Shown piece after piece: positions 33,178 through 45,013 of a stretch of 64,000 nt of DNA (position 1 is the stretch's first letter; each line of letters starts with the position of its first letter). Source of the DNA: Clavaria fumosa (lineage: Eukaryota > Basidiomycota > Agaricomycetes > Agaricales > Clavariaceae). A program made the position numbers and the translations under genes. Under the pieces are notes generated by a model that made no database searches, had not been told where the DNA came from, and worked only from the letters and a program-made list of their open reading frames with translations. The DNA lies in the NCBI GenBank assembly GCA_951802425.1, contig OX637803.1, positions 558,001 through 622,000 on the forward strand, given 5' to 3'.

Positions 33178-34303
33178 AAAGGTGTCTGTCCTGTTGCTGA
33201 GTGCTCACAATTATTAAGAGCAAACTCCGCAGTGGACAACCATTCAGCCCAGTCATCCTGGAGATGGTCCACATAAGCCCGGAGATAGATCTCCATCTCC
33301 TGGTTTGCCCGTTCCGTCTGTCCATCAGTCTGCAGATGAAAGGCAGTACTTGGATTTGCCTTTACCCGGATCATGGAGTAGAACTCCTTCATGAAGCGGG
33401 ACACGAACTGGGACCCCCGGTCACTCACAACCTTGTGAGGGACTCCATGGTCACGAAACACTCGATCCCGGAGGAGACGCGCCGCTCCAAGTCCTGTGAG
33501 GTCGAGCCCGATCACTTCGAGCAGTGTCCGTTTCGTGAATTTGTCGACAATAACAAGGATGGCATTATGTCCACGGGAGAGGGGGAGGGGACCGACTATG
33601 TCCCATGAGATCACCGACCAGGGACCATCGGGCACCAGATGGGGGTGCAGTGGGGCAGCACGCTTGGTACGGTCGCGGTGGGTCGCGCAGGGGTCACAGT
33701 GGGTCGCGGTGTCCATTCCGTGAGTATCCCATCCAGTCGCCTTTGCTGGGCATCAAGCCTCTCAGCCAGCACCTTCCATTCTCCATATGTCTCTGGCATC
33801 GGGGAGACACCATAGATTCTCTCCACCAACCTCCTACTCAGGTTCAACTCCAGCCAATGGACTAGGATTCCTGAGTCCTTCTCTGCACTCAACTTCGCCC
33901 ATCGGGACAGCATCTCGAATTTCGCGAAGAACTCTGGTGCTGTCATGGCACCCTGTTTCAGCCCTGCAATATCGGCAAGGGCAGTCGCACAGTCATTTGG
34001 GTCATCGAATGCGCGCTTCATCTCCTCCACAAACTCTGCCCAGGTTCCGGCCTCGCCACTACCCAGGATCTCTTCCGCCTTCATATTCGCCCACTCTGCA
34101 GCGAATCCTTCTCCAGTAATTTTGCTCAGAGCAAAAAGGACCTTCACCAGGTCCACAGCATAGACAGTCGGGTTTGCCATAAACAGGAGGCGAAGGGATC
34201 GGAGGAACGTACGGAAGTTCCTTTTCTGCCCATCAAAGGGGGCAACAGATAGGTCAAGCCTCATAGGTTGGGCTACAGGCGGGGCGACATGGTCTGCCAT
34301 CAC
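33178..34303 (-). pseudogene. Element A fused integrase-gag remnant
   Basis: The 5' half of the A integrase core (WDIVGPLP, SDRGSQFV, TDGQTERANQEME) abuts gag (start at 34303, MMADHVAPPVAQ). The join lies at a GGTCG-type short repeat near 33664-33680. Protease, RT, RNase H and the gag zinc knuckle are missing. No functional product is expected. Confidence 0.85.
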
Positions 34304-34874
34304 AGGCCCTGGATGCTGTAAATAAAGTTCCAGGCCTTGGGCACTCAGGATTTCTTCGATCTCTTAACAGTCCTGTCCTCTTAGGCTGCTCTTCTGTGTA
34401 CTTATGTACCTATAGAACTCTTATTCTATGAAACTTTTGTTAACGTGGGGCCCAAATGGTGTCCCAGGTGGTCGCTCCACAACTCCTAATGAGTTGCCCG
34501 TGCGCCCTTCTGACAATGGTCACAGAGCAAGGGCCCTGTCCACTGGACCAGGAAACTACAGAAAGACTATGTAGGGGCCTTTCCTTGCCCTGTACACTAC
34601 ACGATTCACTGGTACGTAGCTGTAAAACAAAGTTCCGGGCCTTGGGCACTCGGTATCACCTGGGGAGGGTCACAGTTGACTTCCTCCTGGTCTGGTCATG
34701 TGTATCTACACACAGTAAAAATTTCGCGCGGTTCTGTTACACACCACGGGCAGGGTAAAGGAGAAGAGGATGATAGGGGCTGAGCTGTGACAACGTGTCA
34801 CAGTTTGAAATTAAGGGTCCAGGCTAGCCGGGTTAGGACACGGGGCTAGGGCGGACAGGCGGATCTTAGTATTA

Positions 34875-35165
34875 TATCAGACTGGGTCTCACACAACTTA
34901 AGCGTAAGGTCATGACGACAATACTAAGATAAGGGGAAAAGAGTACAAAAAAGGAAAAGCGAAAGTACTTATAGCGAACGCTTCGGCACTTGCCGGCGTC
35001 CCCACGCTCGGACCCTCGGATCACGTGATGCGCCCAGGCCCCAGGTCATGTGATCTTACATGATTACATAATCCGACCCAGCCACAGGTCATGTGACCTT
35101 CCAACAACCCTCCCCAGTTTCTCCACAACTGCACTTTGGGATGGCTTACATAAGCGATCCTAACA
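34875..35165 (-). repeat. Element A 5' LTR
   Basis: 291-bp LTR followed (toward 34863) by the same 11-nt self-complementary primer-binding sequence as in element B. Confidence 0.9.
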
Positions 35166-36759
35166 CAAGGGCCATTCTGCTTTTATTACATCAGTGTCAT
35201 TCTCTCAAGATGGCACAAGGATAGTCTCAGGGTCTTGGGACTTGACTGTGAGACAGTGGAATGCAGTCACTGGTGCTCATTTACAAACACTCAAGGGCCA
35301 TTCTGCTTTTGTCAGATCAGTGTCATTCTCTCCAGATGGCACAAGGATAGTCTCAGGGTCTGAAGACAAGACTATGATACTGTGGGATGCAGTCACTGGT
35401 GCCCATTTGCAAACACTCAAGGGCCATTCTGACTCAATCACATCAGTGTCATTCTCTCAAGATGGTACAAGGATAGTCTCAGGGTCTTGGGACAAGACTG
35501 TGAAACTGTGGGATGCAGTTACTGGTGCCCATTTGCAAACACTCAAGGGCCATTCTGCTTTTATTACATCAGTGTCATTCTCTCCAGATGGCACAAGGAT
35601 AGTTTCAGGGTCTTGGGACTTGACTGTGAGACAGTGGGATGCAGTCACTGGTGCTCATTTGCAAACACTCAAGGGCCATTCTGCCCCAATCATATCAGCA
35701 TCATTCTCTCGAGATGGCACAAGGATAGTCTTAGGGTGTGATGACAAGACTGTGAGACTGTGGGATGCAGTCACTGGTGCCCATTTGCAAACACTCAAGG
35801 GCCATTCTGCTTCTGTCACATCAGTGTCATTCTCTCCAGATGGTACAAGGATAGTCTCACGGTCTGAAGACAAGACTATGAAACTGTGGGATGCAGTCAC
35901 TGGTGCCCATTTGCAAACACTCTTTGTCATGTCAGTGTCATTCTCTCCAGATGGCACAAGGATAGTTGCAGGGTCTTCAGACTGGACTGTGAGACTTTGG
36001 GATGCAGTTACTGGTGCCCATTTGCAAACACTCAAGGGCCATTCTTTTGAAGTCACATCAGCATCATTCTCTCCAGATGGCACAAGGATAGTCTCAGGGT
36101 CTTTAGACTGGACTGTGAGGCTGTGGGATGCAGTTACTGGTGCTCACTTACAAACACTCAATGACCATTCTGACAGGGTTTTATCAGTGTCATTCTCTCC
36201 AGATGGCACAAGGATAATCTCAGGGACTTTTGATGAGACTGTGAGACTGTGGGATGCAGTCACTGGTGCTCATTTACAAACACTCAAGGGCCATTCTTCT
36301 TCTCTTTATTCAGTGTCATTCTCTCCAGATGGCACAAGGATTGTCTCAGGGTTTCATGACAACACTGTGAGACTGTGGGATGCAGTCACTGGTACTCATT
36401 TGCAAACACTCAAGGGCCATTCTACCCATATCACATCAGCATTTTTCTCTCCAGATGGCACAAGAATAGTCTCACGGTCTGATGACAATACTGTGAGATT
36501 GTGGGATGCAGTTACTGGTCAACCTTTGAGTGTATATGTTCATAAAAGTGGTGAACACTCATGGCCACATGTGATAGACAAAGGATGGTTATGCAACCCT
36601 TTGAGAGATGCTAGGCTTTGCTGGTTTCCTGTTGCTTATCGCAGAATCATAAGCTCCAGTAGTGATGCTGTAGCAGTGGTGACCCATGATCATCAACTTG
36701 TTGTGATCAAATTGTCTCCCATATATTCTTATCTACATGCTTGTACAATATTGTCTTAA
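35166..36759 (+). pseudogene. NACHT-WD40 receptor, 3' part
   Basis: Continuation of the gene that stops at 26608. After the second CAAGG the frame resumes in the middle of a WD40 repeat (GHSAFITSVSF). Eleven repeats follow, so the allele carries 14 in all. They are nearly identical at DNA level (126-bp unit), and most differences fall in the few residues after GHS and around GSxDxT. One repeat boundary near 35922 lacks six codons (HLQTLFVMSVSF). The C-terminus is unrelated to WD40 (HSWPHVIDKGWL, CWFPVAYRRIISSS). A polyadenylation-like AATAAA overlaps the stop region at about 36758. No stop or frameshift is seen in either half, so the retrotransposon appears to be the only lesion. Confidence 0.88.
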
Positions 36760-37560
36760 TAAATCTGATTGACAATGTTTTCACATGGTTGCAATCTTGC
36801 TATTGTGCTTGACAACACATCAAACAATGACATGTTAATTGCAGATCTCCCAAATTTGCTTGACAACTTTCAAGGCTCACTCACATGTATCTGATGCTTT
36901 GTGCATGTTCTCAATCTCATCATAAAGGTAAACACTTCCCTCTCTGTCATTGCACAGAATTCTTTTGCAATTTAACAAGAAGTCATTGGACTTGATTGAC
37001 AAAGATGATGGTGACATGCCCAGTTTCATTAATATTGATGAAGATGAGAAGTCAATGATGAGTGTAAGGGTCCACCCTAGGGGTGAAGGGACTTCCTGGA
37101 TGCTTAGCTAATCAGCCACATCTATTCTACTACTGTGTGACTACTGCTATAAACAGGGTTCTAATGCACTTGTGACTGAGGATATCTGGTCTCACTCAAA
37201 CCAATCTCACCTCCCATTAACTTGGGCAGGCATTGTAGCAGTGCTATGCACTATTTGCATTTTTTCTTGATGACCACTTATTGGAATCACTCAATTCAAC
37301 TGCTGATTGATTCGCCTCAAGAACTGCATTTAAACAAACCCTAATATGTGGGTGTTGGTGGAGCAGTTGGGGAGAAACAAGGACACAGATTGTCAGGACT
37401 GTTTACCTAAGCCACCACAATGGAACCCAAATGTATTCCAAAGGCCAATAGTGAATAGTGAAAAGTGAAGTCACATGACCACACGCAACCCCACAGGAGC
37501 ATTAAGAGCATTACCAGTGTTAACAGTGTTAATGGTCATGTGACCCTACCCACTGCTTGG
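36760..37560. other. Spacer downstream of the receptor
   Basis: AT-rich, no gene seen. Confidence 0.45.
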
Positions 37561-37589
37561 TGCTTTCCCACACTTTGGAATTCATGATG

Positions 37590-38752
37590 GAGGCAGATCC
37601 AGGACAGTGTCTAATAGCCCTATTGACATTAACCTCAATGACCTTGAGGACTATGTGAACTCCAACAATGATGAGCCAGCACCCAAACCAATGCACATTT
37701 CCATGGAGGTCCAGACAGAACTTAGCCTCATCAGATATGAGCAGTTCATCCTCCATGACCACTGCCCCATCCCCCCAGCACCACCAGTTCATACCAAGCC
37801 CCCCATAGACTTTGTGACTTTAGACAAGTGCCTAGTCCAACCAGCACTGTCACCACCACCACCACAGCCACCCGCAACTCCAGAACTGCCACTCTGACCC
37901 ATGAGACCATCACCACCCAAACCCTCACTGCCACCCTCACCAGAACCCAAAATGGCAGATGCTGTCCCCACAGCCCAAATTCTGAGGCTGGACCTAGCTG
38001 TCACCCCCTTTGATGGAAATAAGAGGAACTGGACCTTCCTCAGGTCCCTCCAATTCCAGCTCCTGGGCAACCAGGGACTCTATGCTACAGACCCCCCCTA
38101 GCTCAATTCGCCCTCAACTCATGACCCATCCGTGACTCGGATATCACCCCCTTCTCAGCCCTTCACAACTTCGACCCTGTCCCGATCCCCGATTTCCCCT
38201 CTGGCTTCGACATACCCGCTGCTGACAAATTCCTTGCCAGGGTTTCTGCTGCCTGTGACCGCCTCTGGGACGTCCTGCGGAAAGGGCAAGCGACTGACTC
38301 CACAACTTATGATGACCAGTCACGGGAACTGGAAATCTATAAGAAGGGTGACCTGGTATATCTGGACTCATGGAACCTCCCCTCTTCACCTCCCTTTGAA
38401 AAAGCTCGGCCCTAAATTCGTTGGTCCTTTCCCTGTGGAGGAGAAGGTAGGAATGTCGGCTTATCGTCTCACCCTTCCCCCGAGTTGGTGAATCCACCCA
38501 GTCTTCAATGAGACCTTACTCAAACCCTTCCAAGGAGACCCAACTTCCATCCGACCGCCACCCAAACTTGTAGAGGGAGGGGAACAGTATGATGTTGAGA
38601 GGGTCCTAGTCAAAAGGAAGAGAAGAGGAAAGGTACAATACCTGGTGAGCTGGGTTGGCTATCCGCCAGAGGAGAATACATGGCAACCCCTGGAGAACCT
38701 CACAAACATGAAGGAGGCCATCGTGGAGTTTGTTCAGGAGAACAAATCTTAG
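37590..38752 (+). mobile_element. Gypsy remnant C (gag and integrase tail)
   Basis: Decayed chromovirus on the plus strand. A gag-like piece at about 37951-38100 (RLDLAVTPFDGNKRNWTFL) resembles the Gag of element B. It is followed, after a large internal deletion, by the integrase C-terminus (KKGDLVYLD, KFVGPFPVEEKVG) and a chromodomain (YLVSWVGYPPEENTWQPL). Stops interrupt every segment. Confidence 0.75.
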
Positions 38753-38763
38753 GAAGGGGAATA

Positions 38764-39376
38764 TGTTGCGGCGACATCACATGCTACACAAAGGTCATGA
38801 ACATGTGACCTGTCACATGTCCAGTAAGTCACAGGACTCACATGACTACCACTGACAGTATAGCCCAAATGTGTGATGGCACATCAAGCAGGATGCCATC
38901 ACCCTGTCAATGGTCTGACACTTGACATTGCCCATCAAGTGACTATCCCTAACGTGACCTTGTTTTCTCATGTGCTCCGCCCGTACTGCTATCCCTTCCC
39001 CTTGGCACCCCTATCTCCCTCCCACGTTGGCTTCTCATCCCCTTAGTGCCCTTGTCTTTTCCTTACCATTGTCCCATTCCCCTGCCAACTGATGCTTCCC
39101 TTCTTGGTGCCATCGCAACCCTGTGATCATTCCCAGGATACCTTCATTTCCTCCTGACTGTCACTCCCATTGAATGTTTCCCTTACTACCTTATACTATG
39201 TCATCTCTATGGCCTCAAACTTTAGTATATATACAAGTAGATACATGGCATGTATTTCCCTAGACTTTGATATTCTCAGACATCACATCTTTCTACCTCC
39301 AAAGTTGAGCCCTTATGTCTGCTATCCACATGACCTCCGTGACCTTTGAGCTCCCAATTTAGGATTGACCACAACA
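38764..39376 (+). repeat. Putative 3' LTR of remnant C
   Basis: Starts TGTTG directly after a purine-rich stretch (GGAAGGGGAATA) and may end CAACA, giving short inverted ends. It contains a TATATATA-type box near 39223. No second copy is in the window, so the borders are tentative. Confidence 0.45.
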
Positions 39377-39390
39377 TACATTCACTGATT

Positions 39391-39485
39391 CACCAATCTG
39401 ATTTGTAATTAGAATTGCTGATGCACCAATCTGATTTGTAATTACATTTGCTGATGCACCAATCTGATTTGTAATTACAATTCAT
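39391..39485 (+). repeat. 33-bp tandem repeat, three copies
   Basis: The block CACCAATCTGATTTGTAATT recurs at 39391, 39424 and 39457, separated by TTGCTGATG-type spacers. Confidence 0.85.
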
Positions 39486-39628
39486 AATGCATGATTTCAT
39501 GCACTGCTCCATATTGAGTTTATAAGCCAATGCATCATACAATTGATTGGTAATTACAGTATAATACAAATGCACTAGTCATATTGGTCTAATTAGAATA
39601 TCTCCATGCATGGATATGCCAGCATCTG

Positions 39629-42600
39629 GTGTCTGTCAAGGATATTATTGATGCTAGTTGCCAAGTGGAAGCAACCCTCCACTACCTCCAACAGCGGAGG
39701 GCAGTGCCTTCATCAGGGAACCAAGCAGGTCCCAAAGGAAACCCACCCATGGGTAGAGTACTGGTGGGGCAGCGGTTTGTGAGACTGTGGCTGTGTCGGC
39801 CGCACACAGACCGCAGGCCAGGGGAACCTGTTCCCCTGCAGTTTGACCACACATGAGATGAACACGCCCCAGCCAGAGGGAGCAAACCTTGGCTAGAACT
39901 GCCTAAGGCGGTGCCCAAGGCTGGGATACGAGGTGGAGAGGAGCAGAAAGCTCCTCTAACATGTTATACCTGCGGGAAAGCAGGGCACTACATGAGTGCA
40001 TGTCTGCAGTTGCAGCGAAAGCCAGAGGCTTTTAGGGGAAATGTAAGGAAATATGCCTTACAGGAGGATCTGGGCGAGCTAGAGCCCGAGGAACCACAGG
40101 AGACACCTGCGGTTGAAAGCGAGGAGCCTGAGGGTGAAACCCTACCAGAGGAAGTCGCAGAAGATGACTATGCTGGTTGCAGGGACCAGTACAATTTAGA
40201 TGAGCTTGAGGAGGAGACAGAAAGCGACCAGGTCACTGGAATCCGGGAAGTGAAAGAGGACGATGTTCTCTACACAATGGAAGTACACATCGGCCATGTC
40301 AACAACAGGTCATTCTGGGCGCATGTCTGGAAAGAACAGACAGGATCACGTCCAGTAGTAACAAAGGAGGCAAGGCAATGCCTTGTGGCCTATATCACCA
40401 TGAACGGTGTAGAAGTGTATATGCTTTTCGATTCAGGAAGTACCCTGGACCTGATGAGCCCAGATTTTGCCCAGGTGACAAAGGTACCAACCTTCCAACT
40501 GGATAATCCAGTTCCTATTCAACTCAGCTGTATCGGCAGCCAATCAATGATCACATGCGGATGTTGCATAGCAGTGGATTTGGGAGGAATACTGGTGGAA
40601 GACCAGTATTTTGATATAGTGAACATCGATCACTATGATATCATAGTCGGAATGGCATTCATGTATGACCGCCATGTGATATTGGATGTGCACCAACGTG
40701 CAATCCGTATTGGTGAAGGAAAGGGGAAAACCCTTCAGGCTATGTCACCCAGTGAGGAAATGGAAGCGTTATTCCTCCGTGTATTGGCTAAGAGTGTGCC
40801 AAGGAAGGAAGCTTGAAAGAGCTGACTACACTTGGGCCCCTGTGACAAGGGTGAGCCCTGGAAGGGGGGAGAGGCTAACGCCTCTGTAAAATTGAAAGAC
40901 AATGCCTACCTCGACGGCAGGTGGGAGTACTGGTTTAACCAGTATGCGGAACTCTTTGGGGGAGTTCCCCCCAGACCACCTCTGTTTTGAGTGGTAAACC
41001 ACCACATACCTTTGATAGACGAAAAGAAAGTCTATAATTATTACCTGCCTTGGTGTGCCAAGGCATTCAAGGAACAGTTCCTTGAGAAAGTGAACTGTTA
41101 TATTACTAATGGTTGGTGGGAAGCAGGAGCAGCATCGCAAGCAGCTCCTATGCTATGCATACCAAAAAGCAGCTGGAACCCGCTGCTATGGACAGTTGTA
41201 GACTGCCAGAAACAGAATGCGAACACCATACAGGATATTACCCCATTGCCTGATCAAGATCAGATCAGACAGGACATGGCTAGAGCCACGTATAGGTCAA
41301 AGATTGACCTATCGGATGCGTATGAACAAGTATGCGTAGAGCCTGAGGATGTGTGGAAGATGGCATTTGTGACCGTCTTGGGCACCATGTTCTCACAGGT
41401 GATGCAGATAGGGGATTGTAATGCCCCTGCTACCTTTCAGCGCCTGATGATGCACATATTTCGTCATCAGCTGGGAAAGTACATGCATGTGTACTTAGAT
41501 GATGTATTCATCTTCTCCAAGACCTTGGAGGACCACAAGCATCACTTAGGGACAGTCTTTGAGACCCTCAAAGGTGCGAGCCTTTTCTTGAGCAAGAAAA
41601 AGTGCTTGCTGTATGCAAAGAGTGTAGACTGCTTAGGGCATATTATAGATGCCCAGGGAATCCACATTACAGTGGATAAAATGGATAAAATCTGTAATTG
41701 GAAAATGCCAACAAGCATTAACGAGGTACAGAGGTTCCTCAGGCTAGTACAGTATATCAGACAGTTCATGCCCAATCTGTCTGCATACACTGGCCCTTTA
41801 GCCAGTCTATGTAGTGAAATGTGAGCGTTTCACTGGAGGCTGCTCCATGACAAATGCATGGAGATGATTAAGGCATTGGCGTGTAAGATGCCAATATTAT
41901 GCCTGGTAGACGTGGCAGTACATCAGCCAATATGGCTCATGTGCGACACCTCAGTGTTGGGCATAGGGGCCATGTATGGCCAAGGAGAGACATGGGAAAC
42001 CTGCCACCCAGTGGGGTTTATGTCTAAAAGGTTCAGCCCAGCCCAGTGTAGCTATAAAACTTGGGACCGGGAGGCCTTAGTGATTGTGGAATTGCTGCAG
42101 AAATGGGAGGATAAACTCCTCAGAAGATGGATCAACATGGTCACAGACCACAAAGTGCTGGGGTTCTTTAAGAACCAAATGCGCTTATCTGGCCAGCAGG
42201 CCAGATGGATGGAATATATGGAGAGATTTGACTACTCCATTACCTATATCAAAGGCAAGTGCAACAAGGTTGTGGATTGCCTTTTGTGTTGCCATATGAG
42301 TGACATGACAGATGAAATCCATCCAGATCACAAGTATGTGAAGGCGGATGTTTGCCTTGACCCCAAAGGGGATGAGCTGCCCCACGGACACCTGGAGGAG
42401 GTGCACACACTACGAGTATGCACACCTGCCGCAGACCAGGAGACCGAGCAGGAGCAGCAGCCACCTGAGCCCCAAGCAGATGGGGATGTACAGGACGAGA
42501 TGCTCATGCTGTTAAGGCCCCGTGTGGAGGGGGGGAATGTCAGGGTGCTGCAAAGCATCTGTGATGGCTATGAACAGGATCACCTGTTTAAAATAATACT

Positions 42601-43191
42601 GGAAAAACCAGGAAATTATACTGGTTTTAAGATCAGGGATGACCTGATCTTCGCAGAAAATAAGAAAGGAGACAAGGTGCTCTGTGTGCCTCATATACTT
42701 CATGAAGGGAAAAGCATCCCTGGAATAGTAATCCAGGAAGCCCACGCAGTCCTAGGACACATGGGGTTGTGGATAACAATGGACTATGTCTGCCATTATT
42801 ATTGATGGCCATTGGTGTCAAAGGACATTGATAAGTTTTGCTCATTGTGCAGCATGTGCCAGATGAGCAAGACTTCCCCTCAGAAGCCACAAGGGCTTTT
42901 ACACACCCTTCCAATTCCTAGGTGGCCCTGGGAATCAATAGGAATGGACTTTGCAGGTCCATTCCCTATGTCAAAAGAGGCGGACTACCTCTGGGTGGTA
43001 ATTTGCCGCCTCACCTCACTGGTACACTTAGTACCAGTCACTGTGTCAGTAATGGCAGCAGAGCTAGCCTGGCTCTTTTTAACACATTATTTCTGCATTG
43101 TGAAGTGAAAGTCTTTTATGACTTTGGAATAGATCCAAAGGAAGAATGGCTGGTAGATGCCATTATTGGCCATAGGTGGGAAGGACACCAC
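39629..43191 (+). mobile_element. Degraded gypsy element D (gag-pol)
   Basis: Plus-strand gag-pol broken by several stops. A zinc knuckle CYTCGKAGHYMSAC is at about 39965. The protease has LFDSGSTLDLMS (about 40425). The RT has IDLSDAYEQV, CNAPATFQRLM and catalytic YLDDVFIF (40991-41824). The RNase H (41858 on) has CDTSVLGIGAMYGQ and TDHKVLGFF. The integrase has a zinc region and WESIGMDFAGPFP (about 42940). A chromo-like DPKEEWLVDAIIGHRWEG ends abruptly at 43191, where a TGTCACGG repeat begins. It belongs to a different lineage from A/B. The stops that separate RT from RNase H and precede the integrase core are TGA. Confidence 0.82.
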
Positions 43192-43300
43192 TGTCACGGT
43201 CCTATCCAGTCACCCAGAACACCCCTAATCACCTTCAAATACCTCTGAAATACCTCCAATACATCTCCAATACATCTCCGCTCCAACTCTGAACTCCAGA
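43192..43300 (+). repeat. TGTCACGG direct repeat, left copy
   Basis: About 105 bp nearly identical to 44909-45013. It begins TG and cuts the integrase of element D, so it looks like the start of an inserted LTR element. Confidence 0.6.
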
Positions 43301-44850
43301 ACTCCAATATTGCTCCTTTTTGAGCTTTCCTTGTGCTCATTTCCTTCGTGGATTACCATGTTGTGAAACTCCAAGATGGAAAATGCCAAATGCCAAGCTC
43401 CAAAGTTCCAAACCCCAGACCTCCAAACTCCGGACTGTCAAACTCTGGACCTCCAAAATCCGGAACTCTGAACTCCGGACACTTTGTCTTGCTTCGTGGC
43501 CCACTGTCTTGTCTCGACATGGCCCTCTGAACTCTGATCTTGACCCCTTGTGTGACTTGGTCCTTTGGACACCTGGCTGTACCATATACAATCTGCTGAT
43601 TGTCCAGTGTACAAGCCTAACAATTTGAGGACTCCTGCACTTGCAGAAATCTGACTCCAAAACTCCGATCCAACTCCGGCCCAATCCGGGCATGGACTCC
43701 GATGGGTGCTTGGCCAGCACATACTCTGGACCTACTCCAGAACTCTGACTCCGGGACTCTGATTCTATCCTTGCTGCAGTGAGTCCGAATCTGGACCTGA
43801 TTCTGGATGCTCCCCACTGTGGTTGCATCACCAGTTCTCAGGATTGCTATCTTGTGAACACATCTGTCCAGCGAGGTTGCTCACACAATCCTTGCTACTC
43901 TGAACTACTCTGAACTCCTCTGACATGGTCTCGGACCTCCATGCCACATCTCCGCACAGCTCTGGACCACTCCACACTCACATTCTCGGACTCCGCATCT
44001 CCAAAACTCCGAAATTCCGCCCTCCTCATATGCTCCAGAAACTCCAAAATTCCAAAATTATGTTCCTTTGCTACATTGTTATGCTTCCTATGTCCTTATG
44101 TTTCCTGTTACTCCAATCCCCATGAATTCTGAATCTCCAAAACTCTGTTTTTTCACATTTTTTGATACTTTGATTCCCTCACTTTTCTTGACTTTACAAA
44201 ACTCCGAAATCTTGTTCCATACAATGTTGCCCTTTGTACAACTCCAACACTTCTGTTTCCTGTTTTTTGTTCTACTCTTCTGTCTACTCTAGCCCACTTC
44301 TTCACAATTCCTTAGTAAAACTTAGAAATTTTTTTCTTAAGATAAAAAAGTTTTGTAGGAGGGGGGGTGAGTGAACTTACAATAGGTCCTCACAACCTCC
44401 CAGCATCTCCAACCTTTTCTGGCCCCCCCCCCTCCACACTCTGCTACCTCTGCACCTCCGCTCTGCACCTCCACTCTGCACCTCTGCTCTGCACCTCTGC
44501 ACCTCCGCTCTGCACCTCCGCACCTCCGCTCCTCTGCTCCGCTGCTCCAACTCCGACTCTGCTACCTCTGCTCCTCCACTCTGCTGCTCCAACTCCAACT
44601 CCACTACCTCTGCTCCTCCACTCCAAAACTCTGATTCTGCACCTCCACTCTGACTCCGATTCCTCACCTGCACACCTCTGCTCCAAAACTCCAAACCTCC
44701 AAAAACTTCGATTCTCTCAGCTCCAGACCTCCGCTTCACATCTCTGACACCATCTACACCATCTCTGACCTGCTCCAGACCTCTGACTTCAACTCCAGCT
44801 CCAGTCCCACCCTCTCCGACCTCACCTCCAACCCCAACTCTCTCCAATCC
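43301..44850 (+). repeat. CTCC-rich low-complexity DNA
   Basis: Dominated by ACTCC, CTCCAAAACT, CTCCGACTC and CTCTGCACC motifs in irregular order. No credible gene; open frames here are repeat artefacts. Confidence 0.7.
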
Positions 44851-44908
44851 ACACAGTGAAATACAGTGACTTAAGGGTCTTGAGGGCTCGACCCTAAGAG
44901 GGGGATAC

Positions 44909-45013
44909 TGTCACGGTCCTATCCAGTCACCCAGAACACCCCTAATCACCTTCAAATACCTCTGAAATACCTCCAATACATCTCCAATACATCTCTGCTC
45001 CAACTCCGAGATC
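44909..45013 (+). repeat. TGTCACGG direct repeat, right copy
   Basis: Preceded by AAGAGGGGGATAC, a good polypurine tract, so this is probably the start of a 3' LTR. A TATATAA-type box lies further in, near 45308. The LTR end was not located. Confidence 0.6.

Larger units (their letters stand above)
26609..35165 (-). mobile_element. Nested Ty3/gypsy insertion; outer element A
   Basis: The whole insertion is 8557 bp, flanked by the 5-bp duplication CAAGG (26604-26608 and 35166-35170). Element A proper is what remains after removing element B and its target duplication: about 2.9 kb, with LTRs 26609-26899 and 34875-35165. It is oriented on the minus strand. A has lost most of pol: integrase sequence joins directly to gag near 33664-33680. 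It is thus a non-autonomous deletion derivative. Its two LTRs differ at about three positions in 291, so it is older than B. Confidence 0.9.

Noticed and set aside
33033..33716. Single open frame starting in an LTR and ending in integrase
   Set aside because: It begins in gag sequence, crosses the deletion junction of element A and ends in the LTR of element B, so it is a chimera of mobile-element parts.
35194..36500. Regular 126-bp direct repeats, considered as a satellite or CRISPR-like array
   Set aside because: They encode WD40 repeats in one open frame; there are no spacers and this is a fungal nuclear locus.
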